64,000 nt of DNA from Halomonas jincaotanensis (GTDB lineage: Bacteria; Pseudomonadota; Gammaproteobacteria; Pseudomonadales; Halomonadaceae), in the NCBI RefSeq assembly GCF_018448785.1, contig NZ_JAHCLU010000009.1, positions 62,001-126,000 on the forward strand, read 5' to 3'. The position numbers and the translations under genes are program-made. Shown one piece after another: positions 1-8,196 of the stretch. Each line of letters opens with the position of its first letter. The first letter of the stretch is position 1. A model generated the notes under the pieces. The model ran no database searches and had not been told where the DNA came from. It saw nothing but the letters and a program-made list of their open reading frames with translations.

Positions 1-154
1 GTTTGCTGGCGGGTTCGAGAACCTCGAATACCGGCGAAACACCCTCGGCTGCATTGGTGGCGGCAAGCCGCTCGACTGCCGCGTCTAGCTGCGCCGTGAG
101 CTCTCCTGAGGCACCGTCGTCATGGGGATTAGACTGGTGTGTATCTATGTTCAT
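1..154 (-). CDS. Hypothetical protein, N-terminal part only (runs off the left edge)
   Basis: An open frame begins with ATG at 154 on the minus strand and stays open to base 1, giving 51 codons. The peptide begins MNIDTHQSNPHDDGASG and is acidic, with an AAVERLAATNAAEG stretch that looks helical. It has no signal peptide or membrane segment. AAGGA lies about 10 bases before the ATG, and a TTGACA hexamer sits upstream (184-189, minus strand) without a convincing -10. The visible part is too short to assign a family, and its function is unknown. Confidence 0.55.
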   Translation of the reverse strand, partial: MNIDTHQSNPHDDGASGELTAQLDAAVERLAATNAAEGVSPVFEVLEPASK

Positions 155-413
155 CCCTTAACCATCCTTGCTATCGCGGAACCTGTCAATTGTCATTATC
201 CATGGGCACTCAACGGAGCGCTACACAGCTGTGAGCGCTTGCTGGTCGTTCAAAAAAGGGCCTGCGAGCGCTGTGAGGAGAGACGATTGGCCGAGTGTTA
301 TGTCGTCGGCAGGAACCCGCGGGAATGGCATGCGTTGAGCTAATAACTGGACGATGGATGGCAGAGTGCCTGGTGTGCCGTGCTGCGATCCACCCCATGG
401 CCCGAGGGTAGGT

Positions 414-719
414 TCACCGAATCTCAGGGTAGCCCAGGCTGTTCCGCAGCCGGTCAGCGTGCTTGGCCACCCAGCGCGGATCGATGGGACCCCAGTCGTA
501 GACCACGTATCTACCAATGTTATGACGTTCGCTTTCCCCTTTCGCAAAGCGACAGTCGATATCGAGTTCAGACAGGGCGGCGATGGTGTCTTGGGCGGTG
601 CGACGCGGCATGCCGGTAGCCTCCATGACGGCCGGTACGCTCGCGGTGCCGCTAGCTAACAGGTGGGCCACGTAGAGACGGCGGTAGAAGCTGGACTTCG
701 TCTTGCTGATATCGGTCAT
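414..719 (-). CDS. Small winged-helix-turn-helix DNA-binding protein
   Basis: This 101-residue protein looks like a stand-alone winged-helix DNA-binding domain. Residues 1-60 carry the pattern: a basic first helix (KTKSSFYRRLYVAHLL), then VPAVMEATGMPRRTAQDTIAAL, which reads as helix-turn-helix with a recognition helix starting at MPRRTAQ, followed by a short wing. The C-terminal 40 residues end in WGPIDPRWVAKHADRLRNSL. No ligand-binding domain or membrane segment is present. The neighbours are the truncated left-edge gene (same strand) and the ATP-grasp gene (divergent, 270 bases away), so it could act on that promoter, but nothing in the sequence proves a target. The DNA-binding role is inferred from the fold pattern. 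Confidence 0.72.
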   Translation of the reverse strand: MTDISKTKSSFYRRLYVAHLLASGTASVPAVMEATGMPRRTAQDTIAALSELDIDCRFAKGESERHNIGRYVVYDWGPIDPRWVAKHADRLRNSLGYPEIR

Positions 720-884
720 GGCAGGGCCCAGAAGAAATGTCTGGCTATATCCTATCCGGCTCGGTCTCCAAGCAACCAGCCCTTGATGATGTCGTTGATG
801 CAGGTGTCGGCCCGGGCAACGAGGCTGAGGGGGCTTGGCACCATTCTCTTGCGCCCATGCGGCTGGCTCGCCTTGATCAATGTT

Positions 885-913
885 TTGGCAGGCTGGCAGA
901 TGGCAACCATACT
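885..913 (+). promoter_or_regulatory. Candidate sigma-70 promoter for the ATP-grasp/hydrolase unit
   Basis: TTGGCA (885-890), a 17-base spacer and CATACT (908-913) precede the ATP-grasp start at 991 by about 78 bases. The match to TTGACA/TATAAT is moderate, 5 of 6 and 4 of 6. It is the best promoter-like pair in the 720-990 gap. Confidence 0.4.
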
Positions 914-990
914 GAAAGGTGATCGTCTATTTTATGGATCGTGCCGGTACGAGCTTCGTTGCCGGAAACAAGGATGTAGGAGAAAAGCGC

Positions 991-2295
991 ATGAGCTGGA
1001 ATGTGTTCGTGATCGGGTTGGATGAGTTGGCTCGAGATATGCTACCGAAACTGCGGCACGCCGAGGACTATGTCTTCTACGAGCTACTGTCGTTCGATGA
1101 GGTGGTGCATGCCGAGGAGTACCCCTTCGCCCGCTTGACGGCGGCCGCTCTCGCGGAGCTCGAACGTTTCTCCGGCCCGGTGGATGCCATTGTCGGTTAC
1201 TGGGACTTTCCCACCAGCGGGCTACTGCCGGTGCTGCACCGGGAGCAGGGGTTGCCCGGGCCATCGCTGGAAACCTTCCTCAAGTGCGAGCACAAGTACT
1301 GGAGCCGCCTGGAACAGGTACGAGCCGTGCCGGAGTGTGTGCCGGCCTTCCAGGCGTTGGACCCCTTCGACGACAGAGCCATCGAGGCAATCGAGACCGA
1401 CTACCCGTTCTGGATCAAGCCGATCAAGGCGCACTCCTCCCACCTCGGTTTTCTGATCGAGAACGCCGAACAGCTGCGTGAGGTACTGCCGGTTATCCGC
1501 AAAGGGATCGGGCGTTTTGGACGCCCTTTCGATGAGCTTATCGCCCTTGCCGAGCTACCCGAGGAGGTGGCGGCTGTCACCGGGCATCACTGCATCGCCG
1601 AGGGCATCATCTCGTCCGGCCGTCAGTGCACCCTGGAGGGGTACGTACAGAACGGCGAGGTCCACGTGGTGGGCATCATCGACAGCCTGCGCGACACTAC
1701 GCACTCCTCCGTGCTGCTGCGCTACGAGTATCCCTCCTCGCTGCCGGACGAGGTGCAGCAGCGCATACTCGCGATCACCCGACGTTTCCTCGACCGGATC
1801 GACTACGACGATGGGCCATTCAACATCGAGTACTACCTCGACGAGCAGACCGACCGTATCTGGCTTCTGGAGATCAACGCTCGGATCTCGCGTTCTCATG
1901 CGGCGATTTTTCAGCTGGTTGATGGGGCGCCGCACCTTCAGGTGATGGTGGATGTGGCGCTGGGGATCCCACCGCGCATGCCGCACCGCGAGGGCCGCTA
2001 TCCCGTCGCGGCCAAGCAGATGCTGCGGGTCTTCGAGGATGGGTGGGTGCGGCGGGTGCCGTCTGAAGAGGAGATTCGTCGGGTCGAGCAGACGTTCCCG
2101 GGCACCCTGGTGTATCTCAACGTGCGCGAGGGCATGCGACTCTCGGAGCTGTTCCACCAGGATTCCTTCTCCTGGGAGCTTGGCGTACTGTTCACCGGCG
2201 CTGAGAGCCGCGAGGCGCTTAAGGATCGGATCGAGCAGTGCCGGCGGATGCTGCCCTTCGAGATCGAACCCCTTTCCTCGCAGGCGTCTCGCTGA
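991..2295 (+). CDS. ATP-grasp domain protein (putative peptide/amide ligase)
   Basis: This 434-residue cytosolic protein has an ATP-grasp fold, the family that activates a carboxylate as an acyl phosphate and joins it to an amine or thiol. Visible marks are the nucleotide-binding lysines in PFWIKPIKAHSS (K143, K146), a central strand around CTLEGYVQNGEV (residues 213-223), and the metal-binding pair in WLLEINARIS (E294, N296, with R298). Residues 1-120 form a pre-ATP-grasp region with no recognisable substrate domain. The start at 991 is preferred over an upstream in-frame codon because AGGAG lies 9 bases before it. A CocE-type hydrolase follows after 28 bases in the same direction, so the two are probably co-transcribed and may make and process one small molecule. 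The substrate is unknown. Confidence 0.8.
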   Translation: MSWNVFVIGLDELARDMLPKLRHAEDYVFYELLSFDEVVHAEEYPFARLTAAALAELERFSGPVDAIVGYWDFPTSGLLPVLHREQGLPGPSLETFLKCEHKYWSRLEQVRAVPECVPAFQALDPFDDRAIEAIETDYPFWIKPIKAHSSHLGFLIENAEQLREVLPVIRKGIGRFGRPFDELIALAELPEEVAAVTGHHCIAEGIISSGRQCTLEGYVQNGEVHVVGIIDSLRDTTHSSVLLRYEYPSSLPDEVQQRILAITRRFLDRIDYDDGPFNIEYYLDEQTDRIWLLEINARISRSHAAIFQLVDGAPHLQVMVDVALGIPPRMPHREGRYPVAAKQMLRVFEDGWVRRVPSEEEIRRVEQTFPGTLVYLNVREGMRLSELFHQDSFSWELGVLFTGAESREALKDRIEQCRRMLPFEIEPLSSQASR

Positions 2296-2323
2296 ACCAT
2301 CGTTTTACCTGAAGGAGGCCGTC

Positions 2324-4351
2324 ATGCGTGTCGTGACTGACTTTCCCCATGCGGTCGAGTGCCGGGATCCCGTCTGGATCCCCATGGAAGACGGGGTCGA
2401 GCTCTGCGCCCGCCTTTGGCTCCCGGAGGGAGCCGCGGACGCACCGGTGCCGGCCATTCTCGAATATATCCCCTACCGCCTGCGCGACGGCTCCGCGCGG
2501 CGTGATGCCATGCATCACCATTACTTTGCTGGGCACGGCTATGCATCGCTGCGGGTGGACCTCCGCGGGAGCGGTGACTCCGGCGGCGTGCTAACGGACG
2601 AGTACCTGGAACAAGAGTTGGTGGATGGCGAGGCGATCCTGCGCTGGATCGCCGCCCAGCCCTGGTGCGACGGCAAGATCGGCATGATCGGGATCTCCTG
2701 GGGCGGGTTCAACGGCCTGCAGCTGGCGGCCCGACGCCCCCCCGAGCTGCGGGCGGTAGTCAGCGTCTGCTCGACCGACGATCGGTATGCCGATGACGTC
2801 CACTACATGGGTGGCTGCCTTCTCGGCGACAACCTCTCCTGGGCCTCCACCATGTTCGCCTACAACTCCCTGCCACCCGACCCGACCATCGTCGGCGATG
2901 ACTGGCGCGAGATGTGGCACCGGCGACTCGAGGGCAGCGGCCTGTGGTTGAAGACCTGGCTCGAGCACCCCCATCGGGATCCCTACTGGCAGCATGGCTC
3001 CATCTGCGAGGATTTCTCGCGGGTAGAGGTGCCCATACTCGCCGTCAGCGGCTGGGCAGACGGCTACTCGAATTCGGTCAAGCGTCTGGTGACCCACCTG
3101 CCCGAGCTGTGCAAGGGGCTGATCGGTCCCTGGAGCCACAAGTACCCCCACCTGGGCGAGCCGGGACCCGCCATCGGCTTCCTGCAGGAGTGTCTCCGCT
3201 TCTGGGGCAGGTGGCTCAAGGGGGAGCAGACGGGCGTGGAAGAGGACCCGGCCATTCGTGTCTGGATGCAGGACAGCATCCCCCCGACCACCAGTTACAA
3301 CCATCGCCCTGGGTGCTGGGTGACCGAACCCTCCTGGCCCTCGCCCAACATTCACCACTGGCACCTGCCATTGGCACCCGGTCGACTGGTGCTGGACGGA
3401 GAACGCCGCCCCGACGACGCGGAGGCAGAGACCATCCAGTCGCCCCTGACCTGCGGCCTCTTCGCCGGCAAGTGGTGCTCCTACGCCGCGGGGCCCGACC
3501 TGGCCCATGATCAGCGGGAAGAAGATGGCGGTGCCCTGGTCTACCAGTCTTCCCGGCTCGACGAAGAACTGGCCCTCATGGGCGCCCCGGAGGTCGATCT
3601 GGAGGTTACTTCCGACCGCCCCGTGGCGATGATCGCGATTCGCCTCTCCGACGTGGCGCCCGACGACAAGGCGACCCGCGTCACCTACGGCCTGCTCAAC
3701 CTCAGTCATCGCGAGAGTCACGAGACGCCTTCGCCCCTGGAGCCGGGCCGTCGCTACCGGGTCAGGGTGAAGATGAATGACGTGGCCCAGCTCTTCCCGA
3801 AAGGTCACCGGCTGCGCCTCTCCCTCTCCACCTCCTACTGGCCCCTGGCCTGGCCGCCACCCGAGCACGTTCGGCTGACAATCCATCCCGAGGGCAGTGC
3901 CCTGCATCTGCCGATCCGCACGCCGCGCGACGAGGACACCCATGTTAGGCCCTTCGGCGAGCCGGAAGCCGCGCCGAGTATCCCCACGACGCCGCTCGAG
4001 ACGGGGCACCACAACTGGTACGTGCACCGCGACCTCGCCGCCGATGCCTCTACCCTGGAGGTGGTCAACGACAACGGTATCCATCGCCTGGAGGACAGCG
4101 ATCTCGAAGTGGGGACCCGAGCAGTAGAGTATTATCGCTCGCGCGACGACGACTTCGAATCCATCGAGGGGGAAACGCTCTGGGAGCGCTCCCTGACACG
4201 GGGCGACTGGAATGTCAGCACCGTGACCCGCACGGTACTGAGCTCGAATGCCGAGGAGTTCCTGGTTCATGCCACCCTGGACGCCTACGAGGGCAAGCAG
4301 CGGGTCTTCTGCCGCTGCTGGAATGTCACCATACCGCGCAGGCTGGTATAG
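2324..4351 (+). CDS. CocE/NonD family hydrolase (S15-type alpha/beta hydrolase)
   Basis: This 675-residue protein belongs to the CocE/X-Pro dipeptidyl-peptidase-like hydrolases. The first ~290 residues are an alpha/beta hydrolase domain with a complete triad: nucleophile Ser125 in GISWGG, Asp246 in SGWADGY and His272 in GPWSHKYPH. A cap-like segment lies between residues 160 and 230. The rest is a beta-rich C-terminal jelly-roll region as in S15/CocE proteins, plus an extra ~120-residue tail ending RCWNVTIPRRLV. No signal peptide is present, so it should act in the cytosol on an ester or amide. GAAGGAGG precedes the ATG at 2324. It follows the ATP-grasp gene in the same direction, and its end lies 12 bases from the end of convergent bioA. 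The substrate is not deducible. Confidence 0.88.
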   Translation: MRVVTDFPHAVECRDPVWIPMEDGVELCARLWLPEGAADAPVPAILEYIPYRLRDGSARRDAMHHHYFAGHGYASLRVDLRGSGDSGGVLTDEYLEQELVDGEAILRWIAAQPWCDGKIGMIGISWGGFNGLQLAARRPPELRAVVSVCSTDDRYADDVHYMGGCLLGDNLSWASTMFAYNSLPPDPTIVGDDWREMWHRRLEGSGLWLKTWLEHPHRDPYWQHGSICEDFSRVEVPILAVSGWADGYSNSVKRLVTHLPELCKGLIGPWSHKYPHLGEPGPAIGFLQECLRFWGRWLKGEQTGVEEDPAIRVWMQDSIPPTTSYNHRPGCWVTEPSWPSPNIHHWHLPLAPGRLVLDGERRPDDAEAETIQSPLTCGLFAGKWCSYAAGPDLAHDQREEDGGALVYQSSRLDEELALMGAPEVDLEVTSDRPVAMIAIRLSDVAPDDKATRVTYGLLNLSHRESHETPSPLEPGRRYRVRVKMNDVAQLFPKGHRLRLSLSTSYWPLAWPPPEHVRLTIHPEGSALHLPIRTPRDEDTHVRPFGEPEAAPSIPTTPLETGHHNWYVHRDLAADASTLEVVNDNGIHRLEDSDLEVGTRAVEYYRSRDDDFESIEGETLWERSLTRGDWNVSTVTRTVLSSNAEEFLVHATLDAYEGKQRVFCRCWNVTIPRRLV

Positions 4352-4363
4352 CCGTCGTCGCGC

Positions 4364-5635
4364 TCAGCGCGCCAGGAACCAGCCCTTCATGACGTCGGTG
4401 ATGCGCCGCATTTCGTCGTGTGAAGTGATATAGGCGGGCATGGTGTAGAGCCAGCGACCGATGGGGCGCAGCCAGACGCCCTGCTCACGGGCCCAGTCAC
4501 CCACTCCCTTGAGGGCGGTGGCATCATGGGCCTCGATCACCGCGGTGGCGCCGAGTACGCGGACGTCGGCGACCTCCGGGTGGGCGGTCAGCGCCGCATC
4601 GTCGACCAGCGCCTCGTTCAATACCTTGCTCAGCTCGGCAATCTTTCCCAGATAATCCTCCCCCTCGAAGATGGCAAGGCTCTCCAGCGCTACCCGGCAG
4701 GCCAGAGGGTTGCCCATGAAAGTCGGGCCGTGCATAAAGGCATGCTCGGGTGAGTCCCCCACGAAGGCATCGTGCACCCGATCCGTCGCCAGCGTCGCCG
4801 CATGGCCGAGATACCCCCCGGTGAGCCCCTTGGAGAGCACCATGATGTCGGGAGTGACGTCGGCGTGGTCGGCGGCGAACATCCGCCCGGTTCGTCCGAA
4901 GCCGGTGGCTACCTCGTCGAACACCAGCAGCACGTCGAATTCGTCGCAAAGACGTCGCGCCCCCCGTAGATAGTGAGGCGAGGTCATGTTGAGCCCGCCG
5001 GCGGCCTGCAGCAGCGGCTCCATCAGCAGGGCGGCGATCTCGTGGTGGTGGCGCTCCAGCACCTCGCGCAGCGCGGCGAGATCCGCCGCCACCGCGTCGG
5101 GTTCAGCATCAAAGGGCGCCGTGGGCGCCGGGGCGAAGTGGTGTTGCGGCAGGTAGCCGGCGAACAGCGAATGCATGCCCTCCTCGGGGTCGCATACCGC
5201 CATGCAGCCGGCCGTGTCGCCGTGGTAGGCCTTCATCAGCGAGAGCAGCCGGTGCTTTCTGGGCCGGGCGCGCAGTTGGTGGAACTGCACGGCCATCTTC
5301 ATGGCGACCTCCATGCCCACCGAGCCGCTGTCGGAGTAGAAGACATGGTTCAGCCCCGCGGGTGTGACGCGCACCAGTTCCCTGGCGAGCTTGTCAGCAG
5401 GCCCGTGGGTCAGCCCGCCAAGCATCACATGGCACAGTTCGCCGGCCTGTTCGCGGATCGCCGCTACCAGGCGCGGGTGGGCGTAGCCGTGGATCATGCA
5501 CCACCAGGAGCAGGTGGCATCGAGAAGCCGCTCCCCGTTTTCCAGAAAGAAGCTCGCGCCTTCGCCGCCCACCACCTTGGGCGCCGGTGACTGGGTCTTG
5601 AGATGGGCATAGGGGTGCCAGACGGGTGACGTCAT
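4364..5635 (-). CDS. bioA: Adenosylmethionine-8-amino-7-oxononanoate aminotransferase BioA
   Basis: BioA moves an amino group from S-adenosylmethionine to 8-amino-7-oxononanoate (KAPA), giving 7,8-diaminopelargonate in biotin synthesis. The 423-residue protein is the usual length and shows the class III aminotransferase pattern: N-terminal WHPYAHL, the substrate-pocket CSWWCMIHGYAHP, SDSGSVGMEVAMKMA, LVFDEVATGFGRTG and the PLP lysine in VLSKGLTGG. GGAGG stands five bases before the ATG at 5635. It lies downstream of bioD on the same strand but is separated from it by a tRNA-Leu gene and about 260 bases, so it may depend on read-through from bioBFHCD or the tRNA, or on its own promoter. Confidence 0.96.
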   Translation of the reverse strand: MTSPVWHPYAHLKTQSPAPKVVGGEGASFFLENGERLLDATCSWWCMIHGYAHPRLVAAIREQAGELCHVMLGGLTHGPADKLARELVRVTPAGLNHVFYSDSGSVGMEVAMKMAVQFHQLRARPRKHRLLSLMKAYHGDTAGCMAVCDPEEGMHSLFAGYLPQHHFAPAPTAPFDAEPDAVAADLAALREVLERHHHEIAALLMEPLLQAAGGLNMTSPHYLRGARRLCDEFDVLLVFDEVATGFGRTGRMFAADHADVTPDIMVLSKGLTGGYLGHAATLATDRVHDAFVGDSPEHAFMHGPTFMGNPLACRVALESLAIFEGEDYLGKIAELSKVLNEALVDDAALTAHPEVADVRVLGATAVIEAHDATALKGVGDWAREQGVWLRPIGRWLYTMPAYITSHDEMRRITDVMKGWFLAR

Positions 5636-5766
5636 GCGAGCCTCCGGGCGTTCGGTAGTGAATGAAGCAGGAAAGCGGGGACGGGAACCGGCAGGATAGA
5701 CGCGCTAAAGCGCCGTGCTTCTCTGAAGGAAGACAGGGCAGCAAACAGAAAAACAATGAAGTGAGA

Positions 5767-5851
5767 TGGTGCGGATGAGAGGACTTGAACCTCCACGCCC
5801 GAAGGCACCAGGACCTAAACCTGGCGTGTCTACCAATTCCACCACATCCGC
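5767..5851 (-). tRNA. tRNA-Leu(UAG)
   Basis: The 85-base minus-strand sequence folds as a class II tRNA. The acceptor stem GCGGATG pairs with CATCCGC, the discriminator is A, and CCA is genome-encoded (5767-5769). The D-loop region reads GGTGGAATTGGTAGAC, and the anticodon arm CCAGG-TTTAGGT-CCTGG carries anticodon UAG, reading CUA and related leucine codons. A variable arm (TGCCTTCGGGCG) and a T-arm with GGTTCAAGTCC complete it. It lies between bioD and bioA on the same strand. Confidence 0.97.
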
Positions 5852-5871
5852 ACGAACGGGCAAGCGTCCAC

Positions 5872-5899
5872 ATTGTACGGACGCCGCTTGGCAAGTCAA
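5872..5899 (-). promoter_or_regulatory. Promoter of tRNA-Leu(UAG), overlapping the bioD stop codon
   Basis: On the minus strand TTGACT (5899-5894), a 16-base spacer and TACAAT (5877-5872) form a strong sigma-70 pair ending 21 bases before the tRNA 5' end. The -35 overlaps the TGA stop of bioD (5898-5896). It should give the tRNA, and possibly bioA, transcription independent of the biotin operon. Confidence 0.65.
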
Positions 5900-6612
5900 T
5901 CGACATCGGGCAATACCAGATAGTCGGCGGCGGCCTCTGCCATCACAGCCGCTTCGGCAGTCATCAGGCGTGGCACGACGCCGAGGCAAGGGGCGGGTAA
6001 ATAATGATGCAGGCTGTCGAGGTTGGCCTGATGGAGCGCAGGATCATGAGAGGACGCATCCTGGGCGAAGCCGTCATCCAGACGGTTGCCGACCCAACCC
6101 GCCAGGCGCAGGCCATCGGCGGCGATCGCCTCCGCCGAGAGCCGGGCATGATTGATGCAGCCAAGCTTGAGTCCGACGACCAGGATCACCGGCAGCTCGA
6201 GCCGCATGGCCAGGCCGGAGAGGTCCTGCACATCGTTGATCGGCACTCGCCAGCCGCCCGCACCTTCGATCAGCGTGAAACCACGGCGCTCGGCCATCAA
6301 CGGAGCAAGAGGGTCGACCAGGGCATCGAGCGTCAGGCAGATACCGGCCTCTCGGGCGGCCAGATGCGGAGCGATGGCGGGCTCCAGCGCCGCCGGGTTG
6401 ATCGCCTCATAGGGCAGGGCGGGCCAGGTGTGCGATTGCAGCGCCAGCGCATCGTCATTGCGAAGCCCGTGTGCGGTGCGCCGACACCCCGAGGCGACCG
6501 GCTTCAGGCCGAGCGTGGTCAGCCCGCGACGCCGCGCCAGGGCCAGCATGCCTGAGGCCACCAAAGTCTTGCCGGCGTCGGTGTCGGTGCCGGTGACGAA
6601 GTATCTCGTCAT
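5896..6612 (-). CDS. bioD: ATP-dependent dethiobiotin synthetase BioD
   Basis: BioD closes the ureido ring by carboxylating 7,8-diaminopelargonate with CO2 and ATP, giving dethiobiotin. The 238-residue protein opens with MTRYFVTGTDTDAGKTLVASGML, which contains the modified P-loop GTDTDAGKT, and carries LIEGAGGWRVPI, the second conserved loop of the family. Its length is normal. The ATG comes one base after the bioC stop, with GGAG seven bases upstream inside bioC, so the two are translationally coupled. It is the last gene of the bioBFHCD run before the tRNA-Leu gene. Confidence 0.96.
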   Translation of the reverse strand: MTRYFVTGTDTDAGKTLVASGMLALARRRGLTTLGLKPVASGCRRTAHGLRNDDALALQSHTWPALPYEAINPAALEPAIAPHLAAREAGICLTLDALVDPLAPLMAERRGFTLIEGAGGWRVPINDVQDLSGLAMRLELPVILVVGLKLGCINHARLSAEAIAADGLRLAGWVGNRLDDGFAQDASSHDPALHQANLDSLHHYLPAPCLGVVPRLMTAEAAVMAEAAADYLVLPDVD

Positions 6613-6613
6613 C

Positions 6614-7426
6614 TCAACGCTCCAGTACCAGGGTCAACAAGCGATAGGTCACGGGCAGGCCGTCGGGGCAGCGTAATGAATCAAAGCGACGCCGGGCGCG
6701 AGCGAGGTCGGCACGCTTGAGTCGAGGCCCGGAATGAGCGTTCTGGGCACCGATGCCCTTGATCGAGGCCATCACCGCGGCGAGGTCGGGGTAGTGGAAG
6801 CGTCGCGAAGCCGCCTGCATCTCGACGCTGGCGAAGCCGGCCAACTGTGCGGCGGCCCGATGAACCTGCGGGCTCTGAAACGCCAACAGCGCGGCGGGCC
6901 GATTCGGTCGCGACCAGGCGTGACTCACCTCGGCGAGGGTGCCCGGCCCCAGGGTATTGATCAGGGCGCGGCCGCCGGGTCGCAAAACGCGGGCCACTTC
7001 GTTGAGCGCCTGCGCCAGGTCCGGACACCATTGTATCGCCAGGTTGGAGAACACCAGGTCCTGGCTGGCAGTGGCGAGCGGCAGGTCGGTGGCGTCACCG
7101 CAGAGCCAGCGCAACCCGTCGCCGTGACGACGACGCGCCACCTCGAGCATGCCGGGTGCCAGGTCGAGGCCGGTGATCCTCGCCTCGGGGCCGAAGTGGC
7201 TGGCCATCCGGGCACTCCAGTGACCCGGGCCGCAGCCCAGGTCGAGTACTGCCGATGGCTGCCCGACCATGTGATCAGTCAGTCGCGACCAGAGGACCTC
7301 GCCCATCCGATGCTGGGCGCCTGCCAGGGCTTCATAGCGTGGCGCGGCGCGGGAAAAGGCGCGGGCCACCCGGCCCTGCCAGTCCGCCTCTGGAGGCGTG
7401 GGTGACAACGTCGCGGCAATGCTCAT
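6614..7426 (-). CDS. bioC: Malonyl-ACP O-methyltransferase BioC
   Basis: BioC methylates the free carboxyl of malonyl-ACP with S-adenosylmethionine so that fatty-acid synthesis can build the pimeloyl chain. The 270-residue protein has a class I methyltransferase fold. Motif I is VLDLGCGPGHWSARMA, motif II includes ITGLDLAPGMLEVARRR, and SNLAIQWCPDLAQAL is typical of BioC. RAAPRYEALAGAQHRMGEVL at the N-terminus matches the family opening. Start and stop overlap bioH by four bases (ATGA) and abut bioD, so the three are read as one unit. BioC and BioH together cover pimelate formation. Confidence 0.94.
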   Translation of the reverse strand: MSIAATLSPTPPEADWQGRVARAFSRAAPRYEALAGAQHRMGEVLWSRLTDHMVGQPSAVLDLGCGPGHWSARMASHFGPEARITGLDLAPGMLEVARRRHGDGLRWLCGDATDLPLATASQDLVFSNLAIQWCPDLAQALNEVARVLRPGGRALINTLGPGTLAEVSHAWSRPNRPAALLAFQSPQVHRAAAQLAGFASVEMQAASRRFHYPDLAAVMASIKGIGAQNAHSGPRLKRADLARARRRFDSLRCPDGLPVTYRLLTLVLER

Positions 7427-8196
7427 GACGAGATGGCCTGGCTAGGGGTTGCCACTCTGTGTCGTCCCGGTTTTTCAGCAACATCTGTCAGGCAGCTCGC
7501 CAAGGCCTCGGGTTGCGTCAGCATCGGACAGTGGCCGGCATCGGCCAGTCGATAGTCGGCGCTCTCGCGCAGAGCCGGGGCGAGCAGGGGGTCGTGCTCG
7601 CCGGCCACCCGCCACACCGGGCAGGGCGGTGCAGTCAAGCGGTCGGTGAGGTCGAGGCTGGCGAGCTGGGCCAGCCCGGCGGCCAGGGTGGCGTTATCCA
7701 CGCAGGGGGTCTCGCCGAGCGACGTCTCTCCGAGCAGACCCAGCAGGCGACGATGCGCCTTGCGCGGGGCGAGCTCGCCTTGCAGTTGCCAGCGCAAGAA
7801 GTGCTGACGGGTCGCGTCTGGCGCGCGAGCGAAGGCACGCTGAAAGGCGTCGAGTTCATCCAGTGAGATCCCGCAGTCGACGCAGAGGCGTGAGCCCATT
7901 CCGAGCAGCACCAGGGCGCGGGGCGCGGGCAGGTAGTCCAGGAGCGCGGTGATAAGCAGGCCGCCCAGCGACCAGCCGACCCAGACGGCCTCTGCCGGCA
8001 GAGCATCGGCCATGGCGTCGGCGAGAGCGCGCATGTTCGCGGGATCGTCGAGCCGCAGGGATCCGCCCGTCGCGTGCTCGCCATAACCGGGCCAGTCGGG
8101 CGTCGTGACCTCGAGCCCAGACGGCCAGTACGGGGCCAGTGGCTGCCAGATGCGAGCGTCACACCCCCAGCCGGAGAGCAGCACCAGAGCGCTCAT
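7423..8196 (-). CDS. bioH: Pimeloyl-ACP methyl ester carboxylesterase BioH
   Basis: BioH removes the methyl group installed by BioC, ending pimeloyl chain elongation. The 257-residue alpha/beta hydrolase begins MSALVLLSGWGCDARIW and has the nucleophile Ser in GWSLGG, a catalytic Asp in AGEHDPLL and His in DAGHCPML near the C-terminus. In E. coli bioH lies outside the bio operon. Here it sits inside it between bioF and bioC, with four-base overlaps on both sides. That placement supports a BioC/BioH pimelate route and excludes an unrelated esterase. Confidence 0.93.
   Translation of the reverse strand: MSALVLLSGWGCDARIWQPLAPYWPSGLEVTTPDWPGYGEHATGGSLRLDDPANMRALADAMADALPAEAVWVGWSLGGLLITALLDYLPAPRALVLLGMGSRLCVDCGISLDELDAFQRAFARAPDATRQHFLRWQLQGELAPRKAHRRLLGLLGETSLGETPCVDNATLAAGLAQLASLDLTDRLTAPPCPVWRVAGEHDPLLAPALRESADYRLADAGHCPMLTQPEALASCLTDVAEKPGRHRVATPSQAISS

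Noticed and set aside
122..343. 73-codon plus-strand frame in the left gap
   Set aside because: Overlaps the left-edge gene on the other strand, no ribosome site and no resemblance to a protein family.
1952..2323. Upstream extension of the hydrolase frame
   Set aside because: It overlaps the ATP-grasp gene and encodes Arg/Ser-rich noise; the ATG at 2324 has a strong GGAGG.
2591..4270. Long minus-strand open frame (559 codons) opposite the CocE gene
   Set aside because: Antisense shadow in GC-rich DNA; composition is Gly/Arg/Val-rich with no motif, while the plus strand has a full catalytic triad.
5698..5716. Small GCGC-TAAA-GCGC hairpin between tRNA-Leu and bioA considered as terminator
   Set aside because: Only four or five pairs and no T-run after it in the transcribed direction.
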